Assembly: GCA_964454335.1 (NCBI GenBank)
Contig: CAYVVT010000004.1
Coordinates: 228,448-292,447 of the forward strand
Direction of reading: 5' to 3'
DNA: 64,000 bases
DNA from: CAYVVT01 sp964454335
GTDB taxonomy: Bacteria; Fidelibacterota; UBA8477; JABMPR01
Below, one piece after another: positions 26,271-35,726 of this stretch. Within the stretch, counting starts at the first letter, position 1, and every line of letters starts with the position of its first letter. The notes beneath the pieces were generated by a model that did no database searches, was not told the DNA's origin, and saw nothing but the letters and a program-made list of their open reading frames with translations. A program made the position numbers and the translations under genes.

Positions 26271-29200
26271 TTACTTCAGGTACATCATCTTGATAATCCG
26301 CGAATCCTCCCCAGCCTGGATCCGGGCAAAATAAACCCCGGTACCCAGGGCTTGGCCAGCATCGTTGAGCGCTTCCCAGGTCATGGTGTAATTTCCAGCT
26401 TGCTGCAGACCTGGATCAAAAGAAGTGACCTGATTTCCACGAACATCGTAAATCCTAATAGTGACCTGCATTTCCCCAGGGATTGAATAGCCAATGGTCG
26501 TACTTGGGTTGAACGGGTTGGGGTAATTGGGTGCAACCGCGAAATCTTCTGGCAACAGTTCCCGCTGGGGCGACACATCAAAGACCTGTCCGGCACGATT
26601 TGCCAGTTTCAGGGTGTTCAGTTCCCAATCAGGGCTCACTGCCCCCAGTACAACGTTACCGGTGATGCTTGTACCTGAAAGGTTGTATGACAGCGCGTGG
26701 GTGCCGCTTTCTGTTTTTCTTGAAACAAACTCAAAATCAGCGAGGCTCGGTGCAAATGTCCCCGAGTAGTGCATCTCGAAGCCCGCGATGGGCATTTCCG
26801 ACCGAAGCTGCAACTGATTCTCATTGATGAAAACCTCCGGCTCATCACCGATGCTCTCACGACCAACACCCATGATGTAGTTCACCAGCAGCACCAGATC
26901 ACCAATATCTATAAGTCCATCGCCATTCACGTCACCGCAATACAATTCGAATTCCTGTGGTTCAGCACCCTCGCCGAGAATGATGTTCACCAGGCGAACA
27001 ATGTCCTGCACGTTGATATAGGTATCAGCCGTCACATCCCCGATAATGGTTCCAGGAATAGCCGTGATGGGAAAGACGATGAAATCCAGCCAGGCGCAAT
27101 CGTTACCGCTGCTGCCGGTGTAATCTTTGTCATAACGCCAGGTGAGTTCATGATCACCGGGCGACAGCCAGTAGATGGTCTGGGTCCATTCGATATCGCC
27201 TTCAAATGTTTCCATTTCCTCGCCATTCACCAGGAAGACCAGTCCATCACCGCTTTGCGAAGAGACCTTGTAGTTGAAGGTGATGGGTGACGCTTCGGTG
27301 ACGCTGATGGTCAGGCTGAGATCAGAGTTCTGGTTGTTGTAAACGTCACCGGATCTGGCGGCATAGCTGCCTTCGAAGGCATTCGTGGCGTCAATGATCC
27401 AGTCCTGCTGTCCGCCCATCTGCCACTCAAATGCGGAGAAATCACCGGATTCAAAATTCTCGATAACCTCCCCGGCCACCAGGATAAAACTCCCGCTGGC
27501 AGTGTATCCGTAGTCTCCCAGCAGGTTCCATGTGAATTGGATCTCGTGGCTGGGAGGTGTGGCGATAGCCACATCAACGCCAAAACTGCAGGTGCCCGTT
27601 GCTCCGGGCTCAATACCGTTGATCCAACCAAGATTCTCTGTGATCGACACAAAGGGATCCTCTGTTGCCAGGGTGATCGACCCCTCTGCCAGAGGACAAG
27701 TGCCCTCATTCGTGATGATCAGGTCAAGGATTACTGATTCACCGATATCCAGCCTGCCATTATTGTCATCGGCTACAACGACATCACCCATCGCCATCAC
27801 GGGTGCATGCAGGATCAGATCGAAGCTGTGATCCCAATTTTCTGAACCGGCGGCAAGATCTACATCCAGCGCAGCATTGTGTCCGTCCGGGGCTTCAGGA
27901 GAGACAGCAAGGCTGAAAGGACCCACCGTCACGGAACCGTTTGCCTCGACAAGGGCGGCTGTGGCGGTCCCGGATGTGATGGTCACAAAAGGATCCACGG
28001 TGGTCATGCTGGCAGCAAGCTCAGCTGCATTTTCAGTGCCGACGTTATGAATCACAAGATTCAGATCGAGAGCCTCACCAAAATCTGCCGTGTTGTTGCC
28101 ATTTCCGGTGATAGAGTCCTCTATGCTTGCTTCACCCAGGATCAGGTAGGGACCATCAGGTGCAATGATCAGCAGTTCCGTCTGGTATGGGATCATGTTG
28201 TGGGCTGTAATCGTCAACAGAAGTGTATCAGGTTCGGCCAGAGCCTCAAAACTCAGTGTGACTGGTCCCAGATCATCCAGGTCTTCGCAGGCCAGGATCT
28301 CTTCGTCCAGCATCAGGGCGGCCATCCCCTGGTTGACCCCCGGTACATCAATAGTGAGCTCGCTGGCACCAATGACCATAACGTCAGGATGTGTAACGGT
28401 TTCGATGACTGCCGGGGTACCGCTGTAGATCTGTGCACTGGGATCGCCAAAGAGATGCCAGGTGGCAAACATGTTCCAGCCGCCGCTGCCGTACTCATCC
28501 ATCATCAGGCAGGAACCGTTGAACATCAGTGCCCCAACGACCGTATTTGCTTCGGCCACCAGCAGGTCCACTGTTTCGTCCTGAGCACTCATAGGTGGAG
28601 CCCAGGACTGATTGATGCTGGAGCCGTAGAAGGCCAACGCACCACGTGGATCATCGGCAGAACCAGCACGCAGCCAGGCCTCAGCGAAACAGGTGTTGTT
28701 TGTAAAATTACCGTTCACACAGGCCACCGAATTGATCACGGGCAGCATCCCGGTGTTGGAGAGATTGTTCACATTACTTACTGAGAAACCGGAGCTGCTC
28801 CAGGCTGTGGTGGACCCGTGACCCGTATAGTTGAGAAATCCGCGACCGTCATTGATTGCATTTGCCACCTGCGTCGAGTTCGCGCCGGGATCGTAGATCT
28901 GGTCGACCTCTGTATATCCATATCCAAGCAGGTCAGCACGGATGTTGTTGAGATGTTGAATGTCCGACTCGCCATCATCACCAATGCCAGCGCCTTCGGC
29001 ACTACCAATACCCGTACCCCGCAGATACCAATCCTCTGTACCCTCGGCACCAGCTTCATATAACAGGACCTTGGCAACCTGGGTTTCAACATGGGCTACA
29101 TTATTTGCCGAAAAACGGCCCACAAAAAGATCTGGGTACCAGTCCCCGTTATCGCCATCTACACAGGCATAGGTCGGATCTGCAGCGTCACCACTCACAT

Positions 29201-30143
29201 AAGTGGTGGTAACATCGCTATTGTCGCCAACCAACAGGACATAGGTCAATCCCTCAGGCGAGTTGTAACGTTCCTGGATGGCGTTCTGGATGACTGTGCT
29301 GTTGTTGCCAATGTCTGAGATGCTTACAAGCTCTGTGGGAATGCCCTTGGCCTGCTTCCAGTCAACCAGGGGCAGTAGGGCATCGTGATAGGAATCGCCG
29401 GTGATAATGAGCATGGGGCCGACTTCATAGGGAGCCTCGTATAGGACGCCGGCCTGGCCGTTATTCAGAAAACGGTTCTCGTAAATGGGCCGGAAGCCCC
29501 TGGCGTGCCAGGACTTGCGATCGGATTTCGGATTGACCCTGGCGGGTCCATCCGCACTGATAGTGAGCTGCAGGTGAGTGTAGATACGCAGAGTGCCGCT
29601 CTGGGGATTATAGCGGAATGGATGTACCTTCACCACAACTCCGCGATAATCACGCAAGATGTATGGTTTACCCAGTTCTGCAATTGTGCTCGGAAAGAAT
29701 TCATCCCGGCTGTACTCAGGACCGAATTGATAGGCAACGGCTGAGGGCAGGATGTTCCTGGTAAAATTCCCTTTCGAAGGTGCCAGAGCAGGCACGCTTA
29801 TATCGATCCAGCTCAGCACTTCCGTTTCGATTGCCATGTGCGCGTCATCTGGGATGATGATGCTGCGGTGCAGTTTTGGTAGATCAGGGGCTGCTGCTTG
29901 CAGTAGCGGGGTCATTCCGGGAGCTGTGATCTGCAGATGGTCGCGCCCGTGGACATCGGTGGTCTCCTCATAATATCCTGTGACACGTATATCCAGGACG
30001 GTGTTGCGTATGTCGGATGAAACGACTTCTATGGAGAGTTGATCAGAGAGTGTGGGATCCAAAGTGACCCAACCAGGAGCTGCCGGCAGGAACACCGGCA
30101 CTAGAAAGGAAATCAGTGTGAAACGCAGCTTGTTCTTGATCAT
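26271..30143 (-). CDS. Gingipain-type C25 cysteine protease with dockerin-like and T9SS sorting domains
   Basis: 1290-residue secreted protease. After a signal peptide and propeptide, the C25 catalytic domain (about 210-560) has His442 in 'YTGHGS' and Cys475 in 'SVACVNG', the same 33-residue spacing as RgpB. An Ig-like region follows, with several 'TVDPFVTITSG'-type repeats. A type I dockerin-like segment (about 1040-1110) has two 'GDVTADTYINVQDIVRLVN' and 'GDVNGDGLIDIGDLVLLVN' repeats. The C-terminus is a T9SS sorting domain with 'NYPNPFNPSTTIGY' and the terminal 'GVYFARIQAG' strand. The arrangement implies export by type IX secretion and surface attachment. Substrates are probably proteins. 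Confidence 0.93.
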   Translation of the reverse strand: MIKNKLRFTLISFLVPVFLPAAPGWVTLDPTLSDQLSIEVVSSDIRNTVLDIRVTGYYEETTDVHGRDHLQITAPGMTPLLQAAAPDLPKLHRSIIIPDDAHMAIETEVLSWIDISVPALAPSKGNFTRNILPSAVAYQFGPEYSRDEFFPSTIAELGKPYILRDYRGVVVKVHPFRYNPQSGTLRIYTHLQLTISADGPARVNPKSDRKSWHARGFRPIYENRFLNNGQAGVLYEAPYEVGPMLIITGDSYHDALLPLVDWKQAKGIPTELVSISDIGNNSTVIQNAIQERYNSPEGLTYVLLVGDNSDVTTTYVSGDAADPTYACVDGDNGDWYPDLFVGRFSANNVAHVETQVAKVLLYEAGAEGTEDWYLRGTGIGSAEGAGIGDDGESDIQHLNNIRADLLGYGYTEVDQIYDPGANSTQVANAINDGRGFLNYTGHGSTTAWSSSGFSVSNVNNLSNTGMLPVINSVACVNGNFTNNTCFAEAWLRAGSADDPRGALAFYGSSINQSWAPPMSAQDETVDLLVAEANTVVGALMFNGSCLMMDEYGSGGWNMFATWHLFGDPSAQIYSGTPAVIETVTHPDVMVIGASELTIDVPGVNQGMAALMLDEEILACEDLDDLGPVTLSFEALAEPDTLLLTITAHNMIPYQTELLIIAPDGPYLILGEASIEDSITGNGNNTADFGEALDLNLVIHNVGTENAAELAASMTTVDPFVTITSGTATAALVEANGSVTVGPFSLAVSPEAPDGHNAALDVDLAAGSENWDHSFDLILHAPVMAMGDVVVADDNNGRLDIGESVILDLIITNEGTCPLAEGSITLATEDPFVSITENLGWINGIEPGATGTCSFGVDVAIATPPSHEIQFTWNLLGDYGYTASGSFILVAGEVIENFESGDFSAFEWQMGGQQDWIIDATNAFEGSYAARSGDVYNNQNSDLSLTISVTEASPITFNYKVSSQSGDGLVFLVNGEEMETFEGDIEWTQTIYWLSPGDHELTWRYDKDYTGSSGNDCAWLDFIVFPITAIPGTIIGDVTADTYINVQDIVRLVNIILGEGAEPQEFELYCGDVNGDGLIDIGDLVLLVNYIMGVGRESIGDEPEVFINENQLQLRSEMPIAGFEMHYSGTFAPSLADFEFVSRKTESGTHALSYNLSGTSITGNVVLGAVSPDWELNTLKLANRAGQVFDVSPQRELLPEDFAVAPNYPNPFNPSTTIGYSIPGEMQVTIRIYDVRGNQVTSFDPGLQQAGNYTMTWEALNDAGQALGTGVYFARIQAGEDSRIIKMMYLK

Positions 30144-30249
30144 GAATGCGGTCCCCGACTTTTCAAGTTCTGCCTAAATGCTTAAGTCTTTGAGTATACT
30201 GCCAATTACCTGCCAAAGGCATATGAAAATAGATCACAATTCTGCTGCG

Positions 30250-30999
30250 TTAGCTGGAACACATTTCCCAGAGGGCAATACTGGCCGCCATGGCTGCATT
30301 CAGCGACTCGCCTCCACCGGCGCCGGGAATCACAAGTTGCCGCCCGTATTTCAGCAGGTTCGGATGGACACCGTGCGCTTCGCTACCCACTACCATGATA
30401 AGTGGCTTTCTGACCTCATACGCATCCAGGCTCTGTCCTTCCATGTGCAGGATGACCACATCACCGTCCTGATCCACCCATTTCCCGAGCACAGCCTGCA
30501 GATCCGTGTTCCTGTGCAGATATACCCCCCCAATGGCCCCCATGCTGCTACGCACAACCTTTGGACTGAAAGGATCAGCACAATCCGGACTCAATAGAAT
30601 ATGCTTAGCGCCAAACCAGTGTGCACTACGCAGTATGGTACCCAGGTTTCCGGGATCTGATACACGATCCAGGGCAAGAATGAGATCTTTTTCACTGGGT
30701 TCTGGAATGGCTTTTTCTAGCGGTATCTGCCCAACACAGATGATCCCCTGGGGGGATTTATTCTCGGAGATCTGGTTTATCTGCTGTTGTGTGGCCCGTA
30801 CTCTTGGGATTTCAGCAGGAATATCGAAAGCCTCGAAATGGGGACCGGTGATAGCCTGAAGCACCTGGACATCACTTCCGAGGATCTCCTTGCACAGACG
30901 CTCGCCTTCCAACAGGAACCAACCCGTTTCCTTACGGCCCTTGCTGCGGTTGAGGCTCCGCAGCTGGCTGACCCGGTTCCGACTTAGTGATTTGCTAAT
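30250..30999 (-). CDS. TrmH/SpoU family rRNA or tRNA 2'-O-methyltransferase, probable ATT start
   Basis: 249-residue SPOUT methyltransferase of the TrmH/RlmB group. Motif 1 is 'LALDRVSDPGNLGTILRSA', motif 2 'IMVVGSEAHGV', and motif 3 'GGGESLNAAMAASIALWE'. The usual N-terminal RNA-binding part ('SRNRVSQLRSLNRSKGRKE') is present only if translation begins upstream of the TTG at 30912. The frame has no ATG, GTG or TTG there. ATT at 30999 has GAGGT four bases before it and gives a full-length protein. The gene follows hisS by 24 nt. The target nucleotide cannot be told from sequence. Confidence 0.88.
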   Translation of the reverse strand: MSKSLSRNRVSQLRSLNRSKGRKETGWFLLEGERLCKEILGSDVQVLQAITGPHFEAFDIPAEIPRVRATQQQINQISENKSPQGIICVGQIPLEKAIPEPSEKDLILALDRVSDPGNLGTILRSAHWFGAKHILLSPDCADPFSPKVVRSSMGAIGGVYLHRNTDLQAVLGKWVDQDGDVVILHMEGQSLDAYEVRKPLIMVVGSEAHGVHPNLLKYGRQLVIPGAGGGESLNAAMAASIALWEMCSS

Positions 31000-31003
31000 G
31001 GGT

Positions 31004-31008
31004 ACCTC
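31004..31008 (-). promoter_or_regulatory. Shine-Dalgarno GAGGT supporting ATT start of the SpoU gene
   Basis: GAGGT on the minus strand, four bases before ATT at 30999. The frame is closed upstream by the hisS stop (31026-31024), so the start must lie in this short gap. CTG within 'SQLRS' is an alternative but would lose half of the conserved N-terminal segment. Confidence 0.55.
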
Positions 31009-31023
31009 AGGATTGCCGGATCG

Positions 31024-32289
31024 TCAGTCCGCGCTATCGAGAAAATCACAGACACCATCCAGGGCAATGGTCTTCTGCTCGCCAGTCTCGAGATCCTTCA
31101 TCTGGATCTCCTGCTGGGCAAACTCGTCTTCACCCAGAATGGCAGCATAACGGCTGTTGCGCCGGTTTGCCTCGCGCATCTGGGCTTTCAGGCTACGGCG
31201 CAGTGTGTCCGCATCGCAGTTCAAGCCTGCTGCTCGCCAGACTTTCAGGAGTTTCTGGCTCTTGGAGCGTAACGCATCGCCGGCGAGTACCAGGTAGACA
31301 TCGAGTGAAGACCTGCTTTCCACCTCTTTCAGCGACTCCATGACCAGCAGCAGACGTTCGATCCCGGAGGCCCAACCGATAGCCGGTACGCTTGCGCCGC
31401 CGAGTTGTTCGATAAGGTTGTCATACCGTCCACCCCCACAAATGGCATCCTGCGCACCCAGAGCATCCGAGCTAAACTCAAAGGTTGTGTGGGTATAGTA
31501 GTCCAATCCGCGTACCATGAGGTCATCCTGGGTGAATGGGATCTCCATATCCCTCAGGGTAGAGAGAACGGCCGCATAATGATTGGTGGAATCCTCGTTG
31601 AGGAATTCCGCTATACGGGGGGCGTTCCTGATGATCTCCCGGTCGTTTTCCGCTTTGCTGTCCAATATACGCAGGGGATTGGTATCGTAGCGCTGTCGGC
31701 TAGCAGCAGAGAGATCCTGGAGGTGCGGTAGCAAATATTTCCGGAGCGCTTCACGATAGGCGTCACGACTCTTGGTATCACCGATGCTGTTGATCCGCAG
31801 CTCAGCGTGGTCACTGATACCCAGCTCGACAAGGATGGCATGAAAAAGTGCAATGACCTCCACATCCTGTTCCGGATGCGGTGATCCGATGGCTTCGATA
31901 CCGAATTGCCAGAACTGGCGATAACGACCTTTCTGGGGTCGTTCCTGTCGGAACATGGGACCTTCGTACCATAGCTTCTGCACGGGTGCTTCCTGCTGCA
32001 GGTTGTTCTGGATATAACTACGTACCACAGATGCGGTAAGTTCTGGACGAAGTGTAATGCTGTTCCCGCTCGTGTCGCTGAAAGTGTACATCTCCTTGGA
32101 AACGATATCCGAATCCTCACCCACACCCCGGGCGAACAGTTCTGTGCGCTCGAATATCGGGGGCCTGATCTCGCGATAGGTAAATCGTTCCATAACCATG
32201 TGTATCGTAGCTTCCAGGGCATGCCATTGCTCGATCTCACCGGGCAGGATGTCATTGGTGCCTTTGATCTTCTGAATTTTGTCGGGCAT
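31024..32289 (-). CDS. hisS: Histidine-tRNA ligase
   Basis: 421-residue class II histidyl-tRNA synthetase. It begins 'KIQKIKGTNDILPG' and has the motif 2 region 'RYREIRPP...F' and 'LRPELTASVVR', the histidine-A motif 'VRGLDYYTHTTFEF', and motif 3 'GGRYDNL' with 'SGIERLL'. The anticodon-binding domain occupies the last ~90 residues. It is followed by the SpoU gene and preceded by an octamer repeat starting 13 nt upstream. Confidence 0.97.
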   Translation of the reverse strand: MPDKIQKIKGTNDILPGEIEQWHALEATIHMVMERFTYREIRPPIFERTELFARGVGEDSDIVSKEMYTFSDTSGNSITLRPELTASVVRSYIQNNLQQEAPVQKLWYEGPMFRQERPQKGRYRQFWQFGIEAIGSPHPEQDVEVIALFHAILVELGISDHAELRINSIGDTKSRDAYREALRKYLLPHLQDLSAASRQRYDTNPLRILDSKAENDREIIRNAPRIAEFLNEDSTNHYAAVLSTLRDMEIPFTQDDLMVRGLDYYTHTTFEFSSDALGAQDAICGGGRYDNLIEQLGGASVPAIGWASGIERLLLVMESLKEVESRSSLDVYLVLAGDALRSKSQKLLKVWRAAGLNCDADTLRRSLKAQMREANRRNSRYAAILGEDEFAQQEIQMKDLETGEQKTIALDGVCDFLDSAD

Positions 32290-32301
32290 AAGTGAGTTTC
32301 C

Positions 32302-32330
32302 GGATTGGCGAATTAGCGGATTGGCGGATT
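32302..32330. repeat. Octamer repeat G(A/G)ATT(A/G)GC upstream of hisS
   Basis: Three complete 8-bp units (GGATTGGC, GAATTAGC, GGATTGGC) and a partial fourth, starting 13 bases before the hisS ATG on its 5' side. It is the same repeat as the nine-copy array at 10668-10745. A further GGATTG lies nearby at 32353. Confidence 0.9.
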
Positions 32331-32376
32331 GTACCCCGCAGGAGGCCGGGGGCGGATTGCGGAAACCGGTGCGAGG

Positions 32377-32640
32377 TCAGTCATTGTCCTGATCTTCCCC
32401 GCCGAGGATCTCTTCGGTGATCTCCCGGGCTCGTTCCGCATATTCTTCAGGCACCTTCAGGGTCGCCGGGTTGTTGGCCAGGGATACAGAATGGGCTCCC
32501 AGGCCAGATGACATCATGGAACGGATGATCTCACAGGGAATGCCGGCATTCCCCAACGCCTCACGGATCATCTCGGCATATATATCACCCTCAACGGTTG
32601 CGATCTTCACCCACCTGCTGTTCTCAGGGGTATCTCCCAT
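32377..32640 (-). CDS. DUF2007 small protein
   Basis: 87-residue DUF2007 protein of the kind annotated as a putative signal-transducing protein. The family pattern is visible in 'WVKIATVEGDIYAEMIREAL' and the 'GIPCEI' strand, with the usual short alpha/beta fold. The C-terminus is acidic. No catalytic residues are apparent. It is 87 nt upstream of hisS and divergent from the radical SAM gene. Confidence 0.75.
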   Translation of the reverse strand: MGDTPENSRWVKIATVEGDIYAEMIREALGNAGIPCEIIRSMMSSGLGAHSVSLANNPATLKVPEEYAERAREITEEILGGEDQDND

Positions 32641-32853
32641 GGGTTTTCTCCTTTTTCAGTTCAAGAAAATCTAATGTTTAGCTTCTGTAATCAAAAAAAT
32701 AAAGACTGGACAGCGGCAGCATTTCAGATTAGTGTCCGATCCAGATTGAAAATGATCTTTGACAGGCATCTTTAAGTAATGAACTCCGCTGGATTTAGAT
32801 TGCATGACCGCCTGTCCTGATAAGGGGGAACCCGGTGGATTAGGAGTTCAAAT

Positions 32854-35472
32854 TTGACGAATGAAGCGATAGAGCGCCTTTTACATACCGAGATACTGAA
32901 ACAGGTATCCAAGCCCGGACGCTATCTGGGCAATGAACATAATATCATCAAGAAATCCTGGGACGAGGGTCTGACCCGGATTGCCCTGGCATTCCCGGAC
33001 GTTTATGACACTGCCATGCCATACAACGGCTTCCAGATCCTGTATCACCTCCTGAACCGGGAAGTGGATATTTCCGCCGAACGTGTCTATGCCCCATGGC
33101 CGGACATGGAGTCAGAACTCCGCAAACACCAGGTGCCGCTGTTCAGCCTGGAATCCAAACATGGACTGGCAGAATTTGACATCGTCGGGTTCTCACTGCC
33201 TTATGACCTGCTGTATACCAATATCCTGAATATGCTGGACCTGGCCGGGATCCCCATCTGGACAAAGGATCGTACTGCAAATGACCCATTCGTCATTGCC
33301 GGAGGGACCAATGCCTACAATCCTGAGCCGGTGGCCGATTTCTTTGACATGATCTTCATCGGTGATGCCGAGGAACTGGTGGTGGATCTGGTACGCATCA
33401 TTGGTGATGGACGCAGACTGGGCCGAAGCCGGGTCGACATCCTGGCCGAGCTTGCCACTCTCCGGGAGGGGATCTATGTCCCGGAATTCTACGATGTTGA
33501 CTATGATGATGAAAACCGGGTAACAGCGGTCACGCCCAACCGTGCCGATGTTCCTGAGCGGGTGCAGTCAGCCAAAATACCGCATCTGGCTGCCGAGAAC
33601 TACCCGGTGAGACCGGTTGTACCCCTGGTGGATATCGCCCAGGACCGCTTTGCCATCGAGGTCTTTCGCGGCTGTACCCAGGGCTGCCGATTCTGCCACG
33701 CCGGGATGGTATACAGACCGGTGCGTGAACGTGATCCGGAGGAACTGGTGCAACAGGCCATGAGTACGCTGGAGGCCACCGGGCAGGAAAATCTTGCATT
33801 CCTGTCACTGTCCACCTCTGACTATACCGGCCTGGGGGCCACCATGAAAGGTTTAAAGGAATATGTGCAGGCCAAGAAGATCTCTGTGAACTTCCCTTCC
33901 ATGCGTCTGGACACATTCACCAACGAGATCGCCACTTATGCCAAGCAGACGAAGAAATCCGGTTTGACCTTCGCGCCTGAAGCCGGGACCTGGCGAATGC
34001 GCCGGGTCATAAACAAGCTCATCAGCGACGAGGATCTGCGAGATTCTGTTACCATCGCCCTGAAGGAGGGCTGGAAAACCCTGAAATTCTATTTCATGCT
34101 GGGATTGCCCACGGAGACGGAGGCTGACCTCCAGGGTATCGTGGACCTCATCACGGAGGTGCTGGAATTGGCGAAGCCCTATGGCAGTGTCCAGGTGAAC
34201 GTGACGCTTTCGACCTTCATCCCTAAACCGGAAACGCCTTTTCAGTGGGAAGCCCAGGATGACAAGGAGACGATCCAGGCCAAGATCGATTTTCTCATGG
34301 AGCGTCTGCGGATCAAACGGGTGAAAGCCAGTTATCGTAATCCCAGATACTCCGAGATCGAAGGTATCCTTTCACGGGGTGACCGCCGATTGAGCGCGGC
34401 TATATACCATGCCTGGGAGCAGGGGGCCAAATTCGACAGTTGGGGAGATTTCTTTAATTATGATCTCTGGCTGGAATCCTTTGCCCGGTCCGGTCTGGAT
34501 GCGGAGTTCTATCTCCGCGAACGGGATGTTGATGAGTTTTTGCCCTGGGATCACATCGATAACCGCCTGTTGAAGAAGTTCCTGAAACGTGAACGGCGAA
34601 AATCCTATCAGGAGGCTACGGTCATCGATTGTCGGGATGGCTGCCTGGCTTGCGGGGTCTGTGATTTCGAGGAACTCACCATGCGGATCGTCAAGGATGG
34701 TAACGTTCCCCAGGAAACAAATACGGTCATTCAGGATAGCGGATTACTAGACCAGGCCCAGAGACATGTCGAGGATCCTGTGACCTCCATGGAGCTACCG
34801 GAGGAGGTCTTCACTGCCAGGATCCGCTATCAGAAACTGGGATTGGCCAGCTTTCTGGGTCACCTAGATGTGAACAGGGCCTTCCTGCGAGCCATCATGA
34901 TGGCTGAACTCCCGGTGGTCTATAGCCAGGGATTCAGCCGGAAACCCCGCATATCCACCGGTCCTGCGCTGCCTCTGGGATACACATCAGATGTGGAGTA
35001 TCTGGACATACAGTTGGCTGCTGAGGTCGAGGGTGTCGGTGACCGACTGAACCTGAATTTACCCGAGGGGCTCATCGTAATTGAGGAAACCCTCCATCCC
35101 GGGCGCCTGGCTTCGCTGTCCGGTAGTATTACGGAGGTTACCCACATCATCTCCTTTGATGAGCTTGATAAGGAACTTTCCCTGCAAATGCTGAAAGCGG
35201 ACTTTACAGCCAGAGAAAATGTGTATATTACCCGCCGGAGGAAAGGCCGTGAGATCGAGATCGATCTTAAGGACTACATCAAGTACATTGACATAGATAA
35301 TGGGCAGCTCATCGTCACCACCCGTGTACAGGACGGGAAGGGTGTCCGGATGAATGAACTTATGCCCATGCTTTTTAACTGCAGGGCTGAAGAATTACCG
35401 GTTCACACAGTACACCGCAAGAGCATCGGTGTGAAGGAACTGGATCCCAGCCTGCAGTCAGCTGATTTTTGA
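32854..35472 (+). CDS. Radical SAM protein with B12-like N-terminal domain fused to DUF2344 (TIGR03960/TIGR03936 type)
   Basis: 872-residue protein. Residues about 30-230 form a B12-binding-like region; the radical SAM core follows with CTQGCRFC giving Cys274, Cys278 and Cys281. The cysteine-rich 'CRDGCLACGVCDF' cluster lies near 590-602. The last 230 residues match the DUF2344 domain ('RYQKLGLASFLGHLDVNRAF', 'GFSRKPRISTGPALPLGY'). The two halves are separate proteins in some bacteria and fused in others. The start is TTG at 32854, preceded by AGGAG at about seven bases. It precedes the rng gene, an association common in many genomes. Confidence 0.9.
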   Translation: MTNEAIERLLHTEILKQVSKPGRYLGNEHNIIKKSWDEGLTRIALAFPDVYDTAMPYNGFQILYHLLNREVDISAERVYAPWPDMESELRKHQVPLFSLESKHGLAEFDIVGFSLPYDLLYTNILNMLDLAGIPIWTKDRTANDPFVIAGGTNAYNPEPVADFFDMIFIGDAEELVVDLVRIIGDGRRLGRSRVDILAELATLREGIYVPEFYDVDYDDENRVTAVTPNRADVPERVQSAKIPHLAAENYPVRPVVPLVDIAQDRFAIEVFRGCTQGCRFCHAGMVYRPVRERDPEELVQQAMSTLEATGQENLAFLSLSTSDYTGLGATMKGLKEYVQAKKISVNFPSMRLDTFTNEIATYAKQTKKSGLTFAPEAGTWRMRRVINKLISDEDLRDSVTIALKEGWKTLKFYFMLGLPTETEADLQGIVDLITEVLELAKPYGSVQVNVTLSTFIPKPETPFQWEAQDDKETIQAKIDFLMERLRIKRVKASYRNPRYSEIEGILSRGDRRLSAAIYHAWEQGAKFDSWGDFFNYDLWLESFARSGLDAEFYLRERDVDEFLPWDHIDNRLLKKFLKRERRKSYQEATVIDCRDGCLACGVCDFEELTMRIVKDGNVPQETNTVIQDSGLLDQAQRHVEDPVTSMELPEEVFTARIRYQKLGLASFLGHLDVNRAFLRAIMMAELPVVYSQGFSRKPRISTGPALPLGYTSDVEYLDIQLAAEVEGVGDRLNLNLPEGLIVIEETLHPGRLASLSGSITEVTHIISFDELDKELSLQMLKADFTARENVYITRRRKGREIEIDLKDYIKYIDIDNGQLIVTTRVQDGKGVRMNELMPMLFNCRAEELPVHTVHRKSIGVKELDPSLQSADF

Positions 35473-35726
35473 AAGATGTTTAATTCTCATCTGGTATCAC
35501 AGATGAGCACGCGGTTTGGTAGAAGAACGGAACCCGGAGTTAAGGCGCAACAGTCATATCCCAAGGCCTGGGTCAGCCTTGAATTGAAAAAAGGACGCGC
35601 CATAAAAATTTTCTGTCGGCAGGATTTACCTCCGACACTTTGATTTGATTTTAATAATTCTCCTCGAGCGACAGCTCACCACCCGCTTCTTTTACCTCAG
35701 CGCGTCTGCAAGATCATGAGGTATAA
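35473..35726. other. Structured gap between radical SAM gene and RNase G gene
   Basis: 254 bases without a credible ORF. Three hairpins are visible: CTCATCT/AGATGAG (35486-35492 with 35501-35507), CAAGGC/GCCTTG (35562-35567 with 35576-35581), and GTCGG-AGG/CCT-CCGAC (35615-35636). They could be terminator and 5' leader of the downstream RNase G gene. Confidence 0.45.
35615..35636 (+). terminator. Hairpin, possible terminator or rng leader
   Basis: GTCGG (35615-35619) pairs with CCGAC (35632-35636), and AGG with CCT inside, closing an ATTTA loop. The following ACTTTGATTTGATTTT is T-rich but not a solid T-run. It may terminate the radical SAM transcript or act in the rng 5' region. Confidence 0.45.

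Noticed and set aside
27879..28784. 301-codon plus-strand ORF opposite the C25 protease gene
   Set aside because: It is the antisense of a well-supported protease with catalytic His and Cys; it contains no family signature.
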